A stretch of DNA of 64,000 bases from Phytopseudomonas flavescens (GCF_900100535.1 NZ_FNDG01000020.1:57909-121908), one strand, 5' to 3'; positions 50,867-60,074 are shown, counted from the stretch's first letter. The notes: generated by a model from the sequence alone, not told the origin. Numbers and translations: made by a program.

Positions 50867-51071
50867 GGCGATCCTTGTTGCTCTGGATTGAAGCGATCAG
50901 GTCATATGTTGGTGCAGGGCTGGTGTTTCTCTGTAGGCAAGATAATTTCCTGTCACGCTTACTCGCTCAATCCACCAGAGGAGATAGGCAAAAAGGGGTA
51001 GTGCTCACCGGCGAGGCATGGAAGTTGCTGTGGTGATTTGTCCAATCACCGCACAAGACGGGGAGGAGAAC

Positions 51072-51695
51072 ATGCGTGCAGCCGGTTTCGCCCCGGCTCC
51101 CGTGGCAGCGTCGAACGCGCTGACCGAACGTGAGGAGCAGACCCTGCAGTTGATCGCTGCGGGCAACAGCAACAAGCAGATCGCCCGCGAGCTGGGCATC
51201 AGCGACGGCACGGTGAAAATCTACGTGCGCAGCCTGCTGCGCAAGTTTCACCTGCACTCGCGTCTGGAGCTGGCCAGTTGGGTGCATCGGCACACCGGCA
51301 AGGCCTCGGCCGGTACCCAGGCCGTCGTTGGGCCAGCGGGTGTCGCCGGGTTGATCAACGACCTGCCGGTGCTGATCTATCGCGGCGACAACGCCCGCAC
51401 CTGGTACATGGATTACGTCAGCGAAGGCTGCCTGCAGCTGACCGGCTACTGCGCCGAATACCTGACCCGCGATCCCGCTCACAGCTTCGGCTCACTGATC
51501 CTGGCCGAGTACGCCGATTACGTCTGGTACTGCGTGCAATGCGCCTTGCTCAAGCACGAGCCCTTTCACCTGCGTTACCGCATCTGCTGCGCCGACGGGC
51601 GAATCAAGGAGGTCTGCGAGACGGGTGTAGGCGTGTATTCCGCCAGTGGCGAGGTGCTGGGCGTGGAAGGTGCGATCTTCGAGGTGGCAGGTTGA
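51072..51695 (+). CDS. LuxR-type HTH regulator with C-terminal PAS domain (reversed order)
   Basis: This 207-residue protein has the LuxR/GerE helix-turn-helix at the N-terminus (LTEREEQTLQLIAAGNSNKQIARELGISDGTVKIYVRSLLRKF, about residues 17-60). A PAS-like domain at the C-terminus contains YMDYVSEGCLQLTGYCAEYL and RICCADGRIKEVCETGVGVY. The usual order is sensor first, HTH last. GGGAGGAG before ATG 51072 fixes this start over the upstream ATG 51018. It is divergent from the dimethylamine demethylase genes and is their likely activator. The PAS ligand could be a methylated amine or redox signal. Confidence 0.83.
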   Translation: MRAAGFAPAPVAASNALTEREEQTLQLIAAGNSNKQIARELGISDGTVKIYVRSLLRKFHLHSRLELASWVHRHTGKASAGTQAVVGPAGVAGLINDLPVLIYRGDNARTWYMDYVSEGCLQLTGYCAEYLTRDPAHSFGSLILAEYADYVWYCVQCALLKHEPFHLRYRICCADGRIKEVCETGVGVYSASGEVLGVEGAIFEVAG

Positions 51696-51714
51696 AAAGC
51701 CGTTGACCCTGAAC

Positions 51715-51745
51715 GAAAGGCCCCCGCACGAGGGCGAGGGCTTTC
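51715..51745. terminator. bidirectional terminator between convergent regulator and NCS1 permease
   Basis: GAAAGGCCC pairs with GGGCTTTC (one bulged base) around a GC-rich loop. It lies 20 bp past the HTH-PAS stop and before the NCS1 stop, with T/A tracts on both sides of the stem. Confidence 0.55.
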
Positions 51746-51801
51746 TCATGCCGCTATCCGTTTTCCCGGATCAGCCCGGTAGCCTGGCTTGGCCGCAAGC
51801 G

Positions 51802-53196
51802 TCAGGCCCGCGACAGGGTGGATATCTGCTTGCGCCGGTACAGCGTGTCGCGGCGTGACAGCAGCAGGTACAGCGGTAGGGTAACGACGATCGCCACCAG
51901 CCAGGACAGGTCGGCGCCATCGAGCTTGCTGGCCATCGGCCCGGTGTAGATCGGCGTGACCGCGAACGGCAGCTGTACCAGGATGCCCACGGCGTAGGCG
52001 CTCACCGCATTGGGGTTGAAGCGCCCGTAGATGCCGCCAGTGGCGTCGAACAGTGAAGGGATGTGGTAGCGCTGTTTCTGTACCAGGTAGAAGTCGGCGA
52101 GGTTGATCACCGCCCAGGGCACCAGCACGATCATCATCGCCAGGATCAGTTGCATGAAGCGCGAGATGAAGTCCGCAGGCGCGCTGACCGCGACCACGCA
52201 GCAGGCCACCAGCAAAATTGCCGAAAGCGCTACCCGGGCCTGACGGCTGGGTGCCCAGTCGGCGGCGAAGGTCTGCACCGAGGTGATCAGCGCCAACACC
52301 GCACCGTACAGGTTCAGGGCGTTGTGGCTGATGATGCTGAGGATGAACAGCACCATCAGTACCGGGCCGAATACCCCGGTGCTCTGCTTGACCGCGTCCA
52401 TGGTATCGGTGTCCGCGCTCACCGACAGCGCCACCAGGGTGCCGAACACGAAGCACAGCGAGGTACCGAGAACGGCGCCTGTATAGGTGGCGATGAAGGG
52501 TTTCCAGATACCCACGTTTTTCGGCAGGTAGCGCGAGTAGTCCGAGGTGTAGGGTGCGAAGGAGATCTGCCAGATGGCGCCCAGCGAGGCCATCGCCAGC
52601 CAGCCGGCGAGGTTGAAGCCGCCACGGTTGGCGAAATCCGCCGGCAGGCCGTTGGCGAACAGCGCGATGAACCCGGCGAGCAGGCCGATACCCATTACCC
52701 AGGTGCCGATGCGGTTGAGGGTGTGGATGAAGCTGTAGCCCAGGATGCCGATCAGCGTTGCGGCGCAGGCACCGATCAGCACCGCGGCAGGCAGCGGCAG
52801 ATCCGGCGCCACGGTATGGATCGACTTGCCGGCCAGCACGCAGTTGGAGATGAAGAAACCGATGTACAGCACGGCGGCGATCACCACCACCAGCAGGGCG
52901 CCGTAGCGACCGAACTGGCCGCGGCTCTGCAGCATCTGCGGCAAGCCCAGTTGCGGACCCTGGGCAGAGGCCAGACCCAGGACGATGCCGCCGAGCAGGT
53001 GGCCGACCAGAATGGCGCAGATCGCCCAGCCAAGGCTGAGGTGGAACACCTGCACGGCCATGGCACCGGTGACGATGGGCAGCGGCGCGATATTGGTGCT
53101 GAACCAGAGGGTGAACAGATCACGGACACGGCCGTGACGATCGGCATCGGCTACCTGGCCAACGCTGTTGCTTTCGATGAGCTCTTGCTGGGACAT
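51802..53196 (-). CDS. NCS1 family permease (cytosine/purine type)
   Basis: This 464-residue carrier has about 12 membrane segments and NCS1 features: FTLWFSTNIAPLPIVTGA near the N-terminus, LGAIWQISFAPYTSDYSRYLP (segment 6), and ISHNALNLYGAVLALITS in the middle. ATG 53196 has CAGGAG upstream. NCS1 carriers move nucleobases, allantoin, hydantoins or related compounds with protons or sodium. Its place beside the methylamine block suggests uptake of an N-methylated precursor, but a nucleobase is equally possible. It is monocistronic. Confidence 0.83.
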   Translation of the reverse strand: MSQQELIESNSVGQVADADRHGRVRDLFTLWFSTNIAPLPIVTGAMAVQVFHLSLGWAICAILVGHLLGGIVLGLASAQGPQLGLPQMLQSRGQFGRYGALLVVVIAAVLYIGFFISNCVLAGKSIHTVAPDLPLPAAVLIGACAATLIGILGYSFIHTLNRIGTWVMGIGLLAGFIALFANGLPADFANRGGFNLAGWLAMASLGAIWQISFAPYTSDYSRYLPKNVGIWKPFIATYTGAVLGTSLCFVFGTLVALSVSADTDTMDAVKQSTGVFGPVLMVLFILSIISHNALNLYGAVLALITSVQTFAADWAPSRQARVALSAILLVACCVVAVSAPADFISRFMQLILAMMIVLVPWAVINLADFYLVQKQRYHIPSLFDATGGIYGRFNPNAVSAYAVGILVQLPFAVTPIYTGPMASKLDGADLSWLVAIVVTLPLYLLLSRRDTLYRRKQISTLSRA

Positions 53197-53469
53197 GGAC
53201 TGCTCTCCTGCGCAAATTGGCGACGGCACGCTGCTCCGCGTGAACGGGGCAGAACCGGAGGGGATGCGTGAGGGGTGGCGGCTGAGCGGGTCAGTTGCGC
53301 CTGTCGCGGGAGGGCCCGCAGACGGGGGAGAACGGGCAGGGATAGAGCAGCAAGGTTGTGCGGGACACCATGGGAAAACCTACTTCTTGTCTTTATTCGG
53401 ATAGGGTTTTGCGTCTCGCCGCAAGGGCGAAGGCCGCCGCCCGGCATGGCCGGGGCAGCGGTTGCGGGC

Positions 53470-54513
53470 TCAGCGGAAGGCTGGCACCACGTGCTGGATG
53501 AACAGCTCCAGGGACTTTTTCTTCTCGGCATGGGGCAGGCTGTTGTCAGCCCAGAAGCTGAACTCGTCGACGCCCAGCTCCTGGTAATGACGAATGCGCG
53601 CGATGATTTCCTCGGGCGTGCCGATCATGGTGTTCTTGCGGATGTTCTCCAGCTCGAACTCCGGGCGCTCCTTGAATTTCTCTTCGGGGCTTGGCTCCAG
53701 CAGGCCGTCGACCGGGGTGATCTTGTTGCCGAACCAGGCATCGAAGGTGCGGTAGAAGCGCGAGATCGCAGCGGCACCGACCTTCCAGCCCTCGGGGTCG
53801 TCTGCCAGGTGTACGTGGGTGTGGCGCAACACCATCAGCTGTGGGCGTGGCACGTCCGGGTTGTTGGCCAGGGCGGCATTGAACTTGTTGTTCAGGTCGA
53901 CCACTTCCTCGTCGCCCTTCATCAATGGCGTGACCATCACGTTGCAGCCATTGGCGACTGCGAAGTTGTGCGAGTCCGGATCACGTGCGGCGATCCACAC
54001 CGGTGGCAGGGGTTGCTGCAGCGGCTTGGGCGACGACGTGCTGGTGGGGAATTTCCAGATTTCGCCGTCGTGGGCGTAGTCACCTTTCCACAGTGCCTTG
54101 ACCACCGGCACCATCTCGCGCAGGTACTTGCCGCCATCACTGGCGGGCATGCCGCCGGCCATGCGATCGAATTCGTACTGATAGGCACCGCGGGCCAGCC
54201 CGACTTCCATGCGGCCGTTGCTGATCACGTCGAGCAGGGCGCATTCACCTGCCACCCGGATCGGGTTCCAGAACGGCGCGATGATGGTACCGGCACCCAG
54301 ACGGATGGTGCTGGTACGGGCGGCCAGGTAGGCCAGGATCGGCATCGGGCTCGGCGATATGGTGTATTCCATGGCGTGGTGCTCGCCAACCCACACGGTG
54401 CTGAAACCACCAGCCTCGGCCAGCAGGGTCAACTCGGTCAGTTGCTCGAAGAGCTCGCGATGGCCGACTTCCTGGTCGTAGCGTTCCATGTGGACGAACA
54501 AAGAGAATTTCAT
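53470..54513 (-). CDS. LLM class flavin-dependent monooxygenase
   Basis: This 347-residue bacterial-luciferase-fold enzyme has FSTVWVGEHHAMEYTISPSPM, IRLGAGTIIAPFWNPIRVAGECALLD, VGLARGAYQYEFDRM and a C-terminal TMIGTPEEIIARIRHYQELGVDEF. It would use reduced FMN and oxygen to open or hydroxylate its substrate. A palindromic GntR-type operator lies 88 bp upstream. It is the enzyme at the end of the transport operon at 53.5-60.1 kb. A paralogous RibB at 60317-61423 may help supply flavin. The substrate is unknown. Confidence 0.86.
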   Translation of the reverse strand: MKFSLFVHMERYDQEVGHRELFEQLTELTLLAEAGGFSTVWVGEHHAMEYTISPSPMPILAYLAARTSTIRLGAGTIIAPFWNPIRVAGECALLDVISNGRMEVGLARGAYQYEFDRMAGGMPASDGGKYLREMVPVVKALWKGDYAHDGEIWKFPTSTSSPKPLQQPLPPVWIAARDPDSHNFAVANGCNVMVTPLMKGDEEVVDLNNKFNAALANNPDVPRPQLMVLRHTHVHLADDPEGWKVGAAAISRFYRTFDAWFGNKITPVDGLLEPSPEEKFKERPEFELENIRKNTMIGTPEEIIARIRHYQELGVDEFSFWADNSLPHAEKKKSLELFIQHVVPAFR

Positions 54514-54600
54514 GTCGCTTTCCTCGATTCTTATAAAGCCCGGTGCGTTTGAGGCGCTGTCGGGACTGGCCGGCGTGCAGGATCACGAGGCTTATGGTTC

Positions 54601-54612
54601 ATGGTATACCAT
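54601..54612. promoter_or_regulatory. operator palindrome ATGGTATACCAT, site 1
   Basis: A perfect 12-bp palindrome lies 88 bp upstream of the LLM monooxygenase ATG. Related sites at 60239 and 61453 precede the binding-protein gene and the ribB/DUF1330 divergent promoter. The shape fits FCD-type GntR regulators, such as the one at 62496. Confidence 0.6.
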
Positions 54613-54662
54613 AATATAAAATACTTTGGCGAGCGTCCGGTGACCAGTGTTATCGAAAAGCG

Positions 54663-55673
54663 TCAGCGGCTGGCTGCCTGCCAGGCGCTCCAGCGTTGCG
54701 CGATGCGCTCGCCGTTGACGCTCCAATACTTGAAATCCAGGGTGATCTGCCCGCTTTTGTGGGCACCGGGCTGATTCTCCGCCAGCTTGGGATCCACCAG
54801 TGCCGAGGCGCCGAGGTTGACCGGCGCATAACCGGTCAGCGAGGCAAATTCGGCCTGGGGTTTCGGGCTGGTGGCATGGGCAATGAAAGTGCGCGCTGCC
54901 GCGACGTTGCGCGAGCCACGGGGGATCACCAGAAAGTCACCGGCCACCAGATTCTGCTGCCAGCTCATGGCCACCGGTGCACCCTGATCGCGCAAGGCGT
55001 TGACCCGGCCGTTCCAGAACATGCCCAGGCTGGCGGTGCCGGAGGCGAGTAACTGCTGTGATTCGTCACCACTGCCCCACCAGGCGATATCGCCCTTGAT
55101 GCTGTCGAGCTTGCTGAAGGCGCGATCCAGATCCAGCGGGTACAGCTTGTCGGCGGCTACCCCATCGGCGAGCAGGGCGATCTCCAGCACACCTGGGCTC
55201 GGCCACTTGTAGAGCGCGCGTTTGCCCGGGAAGGCGCGGGTATCGAACAGCGCCGCCCAGCTCTGCGGCGCCTCGCGCAGGACCTGGGTGTTGTAGCCGA
55301 GGATGAAGGAAAAATAGAACGAGCCGGCGCCGTAGATGGTGACGAAACGCGGGTCGATGGTGCGCCTGGCGATCTGCTTGAAATCCAGGGGCTCGAGCAG
55401 CCCCTCCCGGCCGGCGCGCAGGGCGAAGTCGGCTTCCACGTCGACCACGTCCCAGGTTACCTGGCCACTCTCCACCATGGCCTTGAAGGCGGCATAGTCG
55501 GTGGGCCCGGCCTGCTCGACACGGATGCCGGTCTGCCGGGTGAAGGGTTCGCTCCAGGCGCGGGCCTGCGCCGCCTGGGTGGTGCCACCCCAACTGACGA
55601 AGGTGATGCTCTGCTCGGCGTGAGCGGTGGACAAGAACTGCAGCCCCAGCAGCATGGCCAGCACTGTACGCAT
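54663..55673 (-). CDS. ABC transporter solute-binding protein, polyamine type (paralogue 1)
   Basis: This 336-residue periplasmic protein has a signal peptide (MRTVLAMLLGLQFLSTAHAE). The PotD/PotF-like pattern includes QSITFVSWGGTTQAAQA, WDVVDVEADFALRAG, GSFYFSFILGYN, KRALYKWPSPGVLEIALLADGV and NLVAGDFLVIPRGS. It is closely related to the protein at 59049-60074. GGGAGG precedes ATG 55673. It lies downstream of the ATPase gene after a repeat-filled 484-bp gap, so it may have its own promoter. The ligand, perhaps a small amine, is not known. Confidence 0.87.
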   Translation of the reverse strand: MRTVLAMLLGLQFLSTAHAEQSITFVSWGGTTQAAQARAWSEPFTRQTGIRVEQAGPTDYAAFKAMVESGQVTWDVVDVEADFALRAGREGLLEPLDFKQIARRTIDPRFVTIYGAGSFYFSFILGYNTQVLREAPQSWAALFDTRAFPGKRALYKWPSPGVLEIALLADGVAADKLYPLDLDRAFSKLDSIKGDIAWWGSGDESQQLLASGTASLGMFWNGRVNALRDQGAPVAMSWQQNLVAGDFLVIPRGSRNVAAARTFIAHATSPKPQAEFASLTGYAPVNLGASALVDPKLAENQPGAHKSGQITLDFKYWSVNGERIAQRWSAWQAASR

Positions 55674-56157
55674 GGAAATCCCTCCCGAACGATAAAGATG
55701 CCCTGGCTGCCGACCCGGTGAACTCGCCGCGGTCACGCGCCGTACTGGCACATAGCAAAATGCGCTCCAGATTGCCAAAGGCACCTGGAGAGGCAGTGGC
55801 AGCAACCTGCGCTGGGCGGCTCCGCCTTGGGTGGGAAGTGCAGTACCACTTTACTGTGGGCAGGACGTAACGCTTTATGGGGCGGGAACTGCGGTTCGGC
55901 GAACCTGTGTGGGATCACGCCATACCGGCGATTCGCGCGCATGGCGAAGCCGTAGGGTGGATGACGCTCTTTTCATCCACCATTGCGATTGCAAGGACGT
56001 GGAGGTGGCGGGGCGCCTAGGTACTGGCCCCGGTCCATCCCACGAGCAACCGTTCAGTGACCTTGTGTGGGAGCGGGCCATGCCCGCGATTCGCGCGCAT
56101 GGTGCATTTCCACAGTGAATGGCGGGCGGTTCACCCAACGGCAACGCGAGCAATCGC
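55674..56157. repeat. repeat-rich intergenic region (REP-like and GTAGGGTGGA copies)
   Basis: No gene is present. A partial GTAGGGTGGA-family copy occupies 55951-55995 without its closing arm. REP-like blocks TGTGGGA with CGATTCGCGCGCATGGC lie at about 55908-55946 and 56066-56104 (TGTGGGAGCGGGCCATGCCC). They separate the ATPase gene from the second binding-protein gene. Confidence 0.7.
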
Positions 56158-57306
56158 TTAGTGGGCGCCGGCGCCCTTGGTCAGTTCGCTCTCGTTCCAG
56201 CTGTCGTACAGGCAGGCATCGCTGGCGGCCCAGCGCACACGCGCCCGGGCGCCGGGCTGCAGGGGTTGCAGGCCGCTGCCCATGGCCTTGAGGGTCAGCT
56301 GGCAGCCGCCGGGGGTGACCACGTGGCAGGTCAGGCTCTCGCCCAGGAATACCACTTCGGCGACCTGCACGGGGATCTCGTTCCAGCCCGCCGGCAACGG
56401 CGTTTGCGCCGCCACGTCCTGGGGCAGCACCTGGGCTTTCTCGGGGCGCAGCATCAGCAGCACGTCCTGGCCGCTCTGCAGGTTGGCGGTCGGGGTGATC
56501 GACAGGCTCTGTTGCTCGAACTGCACGGCGGCCTGCCCGCTGACCGTCGCCCGCAGGAAGTTGGAGTTGCCGAGGAAGGAGGCGACGAAGACGTTCGGCG
56601 GGTTCTGGTAGAGGTCATAACCGCTGCCCAGGCCGACGATCCTGCCGTGGCTGAAGATGGCGATGCGCTGTGACAGGCGCATGGCTTCCTCCTGGTCGTG
56701 GGTCACGTAGACGATGGTGATGCCCAGGCGCCGATGCAGATGACGCAACTCATCCTGCAGGTCTTCGCGCAGCTTCTTGTCCAGCGCGCCGAGGGGTTCG
56801 TCCATCAGCAGGATGCGCGGTTCGTAGACCAGCGCGCGGGCAATCGCCACGCGCTGTTGCTGGCCGCCGGAAAGTTGTGCCGGACGGCGGTGCGCGAACT
56901 CGCCGAGCTGCACCAGCTTGAGCATGGCCTCGACCTGGCGCTGCTGCTCGGCGGCGCTCAGTTTGCGGATCGCCAGGGGAAAGGCGATGTTCTGGCGCAC
57001 GTCGAGGTGCGGAAACAGCGAATAGCGCTGGAACACCATGCCGATATCGCGCTTGTGCGGCGGCACGTTGAGCAGGGATTTGCCCTCGACCAGGATCTCC
57101 CCGGAGCTGGGGGTTTCGAAGCCGGCCAGCATCGACAGCGTGGTGCTCTTGCCCGAGCCGCTGGAGCCGAGGAAGGTGAGGAACTCGCCCTCCTGGATCT
57201 CCAGGGAAATGTTATCCACAGCGGTGAAGTCGCCGTAGTGCTTGTTCAGGTTGCGCAGGCTGACCAGCGTTTGTGGTGCCCGGTTTTCTTGGATGACAGC
57301 ACTCAT
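56158..57306 (-). CDS. ABC transporter ATP-binding protein, PotA type
   Basis: This 382-residue ATPase has Walker A GSSGSGKST, a Q-loop in IGMVFQRYSLFPHL, the signature LSGGQQQR, Walker B ILLMDEPLGALD and a switch His in YVTHDQEEAM. A C-terminal TOBE domain from about residue 290 is typical of spermidine/putrescine importers. It lies 17 bp after the permease gene. It powers import of the unknown ligand of the two binding proteins. Confidence 0.91.
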   Translation of the reverse strand: MSAVIQENRAPQTLVSLRNLNKHYGDFTAVDNISLEIQEGEFLTFLGSSGSGKSTTLSMLAGFETPSSGEILVEGKSLLNVPPHKRDIGMVFQRYSLFPHLDVRQNIAFPLAIRKLSAAEQQRQVEAMLKLVQLGEFAHRRPAQLSGGQQQRVAIARALVYEPRILLMDEPLGALDKKLREDLQDELRHLHRRLGITIVYVTHDQEEAMRLSQRIAIFSHGRIVGLGSGYDLYQNPPNVFVASFLGNSNFLRATVSGQAAVQFEQQSLSITPTANLQSGQDVLLMLRPEKAQVLPQDVAAQTPLPAGWNEIPVQVAEVVFLGESLTCHVVTPGGCQLTLKAMGSGLQPLQPGARARVRWAASDACLYDSWNESELTKGAGAH

Positions 57307-57323
57307 GAAATTCTCCTCGGCAC

Positions 57324-58133
57324 TCAGGCGTTGACGTCGGTGCGCCGGCGCACGATGGCGGCGATGACCATGACCAGCAGGGAAAGACCGATCAGCAGCG
57401 TCGAGGCGACGGCGATCACGGGGGTGAGATCCTGGCGCAGCGTCGTCCACATCTTCACCGGCAGCGTCTGCAGGCCGGGGCTGGCCATCATCACGCTGAG
57501 CACCACTTCGTCCCAGGACACCAGGAAGGCGAACAGGCCGCCGGCCACCAGGCCCGGACGGATCGCCGGGAAGGTCACCTTGACGATGGCCTGCAGGCGC
57601 GTGGCGCCGCAGATCACCGCGGCGTCCTCGATGGACTGATCGAACAGCTTCAGCGAGTTGATGATCGAGATGATGGTGAACGGCAGCGCGACGATCACGT
57701 GGCTGACCACGAAGGCGAACAGCGTGCCGGTGTAGCCGAGCTTGAGGAACAAGGCGTAGACCGCCACGGCGATGATCACCAGCGGCACGATCATCGGCAG
57801 GGTGAACAGCGCGTACAGCAGCTCGCGGCCAGGGAAGCGGCCGCGCACCAGGGCGAAGGCGCTGGGCAGCCCGATGGCGACCGCGCAGACGGTCGTCAGC
57901 AGGGCCACCTTGAGGCTGACCAGCGCCGCGTCCATCCACTGGGCGTTGGAGAAGAACTGCCCGTACCACTTGAACGTCCAGCCCGGTGGGGGGAACACCA
58001 GCCACTGCGAGGAGCCGAACGACAGCAGCACGATGAACAGAATCGGTAGCAGCAGGAACACGGCGATCAGCGCGGTGACCGTATTGAGGCCGTAGCGCAG
58101 GCCGCGGCCCATGGCATTGGGTGACAGCAGCAT
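57324..58133 (-). CDS. ABC transporter permease (PotC type)
   Basis: This 269-residue inner-membrane protein has six segments and the binding-protein-dependent permease loop AAVICGATRLQAIVKVTFPAIRPGL (EAA-type motif). The pattern matches the second permease of polyamine importers. It lies five bases after the other permease gene. Confidence 0.89.
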   Translation of the reverse strand: MLLSPNAMGRGLRYGLNTVTALIAVFLLLPILFIVLLSFGSSQWLVFPPPGWTFKWYGQFFSNAQWMDAALVSLKVALLTTVCAVAIGLPSAFALVRGRFPGRELLYALFTLPMIVPLVIIAVAVYALFLKLGYTGTLFAFVVSHVIVALPFTIISIINSLKLFDQSIEDAAVICGATRLQAIVKVTFPAIRPGLVAGGLFAFLVSWDEVVLSVMMASPGLQTLPVKMWTTLRQDLTPVIAVASTLLIGLSLLVMVIAAIVRRRTDVNA

Positions 58134-58138
58134 GGCGT

Positions 58139-59047
58139 TTACCTCGCAGTGCTGGAAGCCACCGGCGATTCCGGTTGCAGCTTCAGGTAGACGTAGAACA
58201 GCACCAGCGTGATGAGGATCAGCAAGGCTGCCGCCGCGCTGGCAATGCCCCAGTTAAGGAACGATTGCACCTGCTGGATGATGAATTCGGGCAGCATCAT
58301 GTTCTGCGCGCCGCCGAGCAGCGCCGGGGTCACGTAGTAACCCAGGGACATCACGAAGACCATCAGGCCACCGGAGAAAATCCCCGGCCGGCACAACGGC
58401 AGGAACACCTTGAAGAAGTTGCGCCACGGGCTGGCGCCGCAGATCGAGCCGGCCTGCAAGACCATCGGGTCGATGGCGCTCATGGTCGCCTGCAGGGGCA
58501 GCACGATGAACGGAATCATGATGTAGCTCATGCCGATCACCACACCGGTCAGGTTGTGCACCATCTCCAGTGGCTGATCGATGATGCCCATGGCCATCAG
58601 CGTCTTGTTCACCACCCCCGAGGACTGCAACAGCACCAGCCAGGAGTAGGTGCGTGCCAGCAGGCTGGTCCACATCGACAGCAGGACGATATTCAGCAGC
58701 CAGCGGCCCCAGCCGCGCGGCATCAGGGTGATCGCCCAGGCCAGGGGGAACCCCAGCAGCAGGCTGATCACGGTCACCAGCCCGGCTACCGCGAAGGTGT
58801 TGAACAGCACCTTGGAGTAGGCCGAATTGGCGAACAGTTGTGCGTAGTTGCCCAGGCCTGGCTCCGGCTCCAGCACGCCGCGCAGCAGCAGGCCGATCAG
58901 CGGCGTCAGGAAGAACAAGCCGAGGAACAGCAGGGCCGGCAGCAGGTACGGGGCGCCGCGCCAGCGCGCCGCCCGTTGCGGGTTACCGTCGGCGCTGTCG
59001 CGCCGACGGCTTGCTGCACCGACCTCAGGGGTACGGAGCGCGGTCAT
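58139..59047 (-). CDS. ABC transporter permease (PotB type)
   Basis: This 302-residue protein has an N-terminal Arg-rich leader, six membrane segments and the cytoplasmic EAA-like loop LQAGSICGASPWRNFFKVFLPLCRPGI. It is the first permease of the importer. The start lies one base after the stop of the binding-protein gene at 59049, so the two are translationally coupled. Confidence 0.89.
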   Translation of the reverse strand: MTALRTPEVGAASRRRDSADGNPQRAARWRGAPYLLPALLFLGLFFLTPLIGLLLRGVLEPEPGLGNYAQLFANSAYSKVLFNTFAVAGLVTVISLLLGFPLAWAITLMPRGWGRWLLNIVLLSMWTSLLARTYSWLVLLQSSGVVNKTLMAMGIIDQPLEMVHNLTGVVIGMSYIMIPFIVLPLQATMSAIDPMVLQAGSICGASPWRNFFKVFLPLCRPGIFSGGLMVFVMSLGYYVTPALLGGAQNMMLPEFIIQQVQSFLNWGIASAAAALLILITLVLFYVYLKLQPESPVASSTAR

Positions 59048-59048
59048 T

Positions 59049-60074
59049 TCACTTCACCAGCCATTCGTTCCAGCGGGTGGCGATGTCCGCCCCGTGCTTC
59101 GCCCAGTAGGCGTAGTCCAGGGTGATCTGATCGCTCACGTGCGCGGTGGGCAGGTTCGGTGCCAGCACCGAGTCCAGACGCTGCACGCTGTCGACGTTGA
59201 CCGGCGCGTAGGCGGTGAGGTTGGCGAAGTCGGCCTGGCCCTTGGCGCCGCTGGCGTGAGCCAGGAACTTCATGGCCGCGTCCTTGTTCTTGGCGCCCTT
59301 GGGGATGACCAGGAAGTCGGCCATGACCAGGTTCTGCTTCCAGCTCGCCGCCACCGGTGCGCCTTCTTCCTGCAAGGCATAGATGCGGCCGTTCCAGAAC
59401 TGACCAAGGCTCGCCTCACCGGAGGCCAGGAGTTGCTGCGACTGTGCGCCGCCGCCCCACCAGACGATGTCTTTCTTGATGCTGTCGAGTTTCTTGAAGG
59501 CGCGATCCAGATCCAGCGGGTACAGCTTGTCGGCGGCCACGCCGTCAGCCAGCAGGGCCAGCTCGATCACGCCCGGGCTCGGCCACTTGTAGAGGGCGCG
59601 CTTGCCGGGGTAGGTCGCGGTATCGAACAGCGCACCCCAGTCCTGCGGCTTCTTGCCGCCGAGGCTGCCCTCGTTGTAGCCGAGCACGAAGGAGAAGTAG
59701 AAGGAGCCGACACCGTGGTCGGAGACGAAGCGCGGGTCGATCTTGTCCCGCTCGATGACGCCGAAGTCCAGCGGTTCCAGCAAACCTTCGGCGGCGGCGC
59801 GCAGGGCGAAGTCGGCTTCCACGTCGACCACGTCCCACTGCACGTTGCCGCTCTCGACCATGGCCTTGAGCTTGCCGTAGTCGGTAGGGCCGTCCTGCAC
59901 CACGGTGACGCCGCTGCTCTTGCTGAACGGGTCGGCCCAGGCGGCTTTCTGCGCGTCCTGGGTGCTACCGCCCCAGCTCACGAAATTGACGGTTTCGGCA
60001 GCGGCCGTGGTGGCGACTGCTGCGCTCAGAATGCTCGCGGCGAGCACCGAGGTCACACCTTTGATAAACACCAT
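59049..60074 (-). CDS. ABC transporter solute-binding protein, polyamine type (paralogue 2)
   Basis: This 341-residue protein has a signal peptide (MVFIKGVTSVLAASILSAAV, then ATTAAAE). The mature part is very similar to the protein at 54663 along its whole length: SWGGSTQDAQKAAWADPFSKS, WDVVDVEADFALRAA, KRALYKWPSPGVIELALLADGVAADKLYPLDLDRAF. AGAGGG precedes ATG 60074. It heads the importer operon and lies 165 bp downstream of operator site 2. Two close paralogues in one operon suggest two related ligands or ligand classes. Confidence 0.9.
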   Translation of the reverse strand: MVFIKGVTSVLAASILSAAVATTAAAETVNFVSWGGSTQDAQKAAWADPFSKSSGVTVVQDGPTDYGKLKAMVESGNVQWDVVDVEADFALRAAAEGLLEPLDFGVIERDKIDPRFVSDHGVGSFYFSFVLGYNEGSLGGKKPQDWGALFDTATYPGKRALYKWPSPGVIELALLADGVAADKLYPLDLDRAFKKLDSIKKDIVWWGGGAQSQQLLASGEASLGQFWNGRIYALQEEGAPVAASWKQNLVMADFLVIPKGAKNKDAAMKFLAHASGAKGQADFANLTAYAPVNVDSVQRLDSVLAPNLPTAHVSDQITLDYAYWAKHGADIATRWNEWLVK

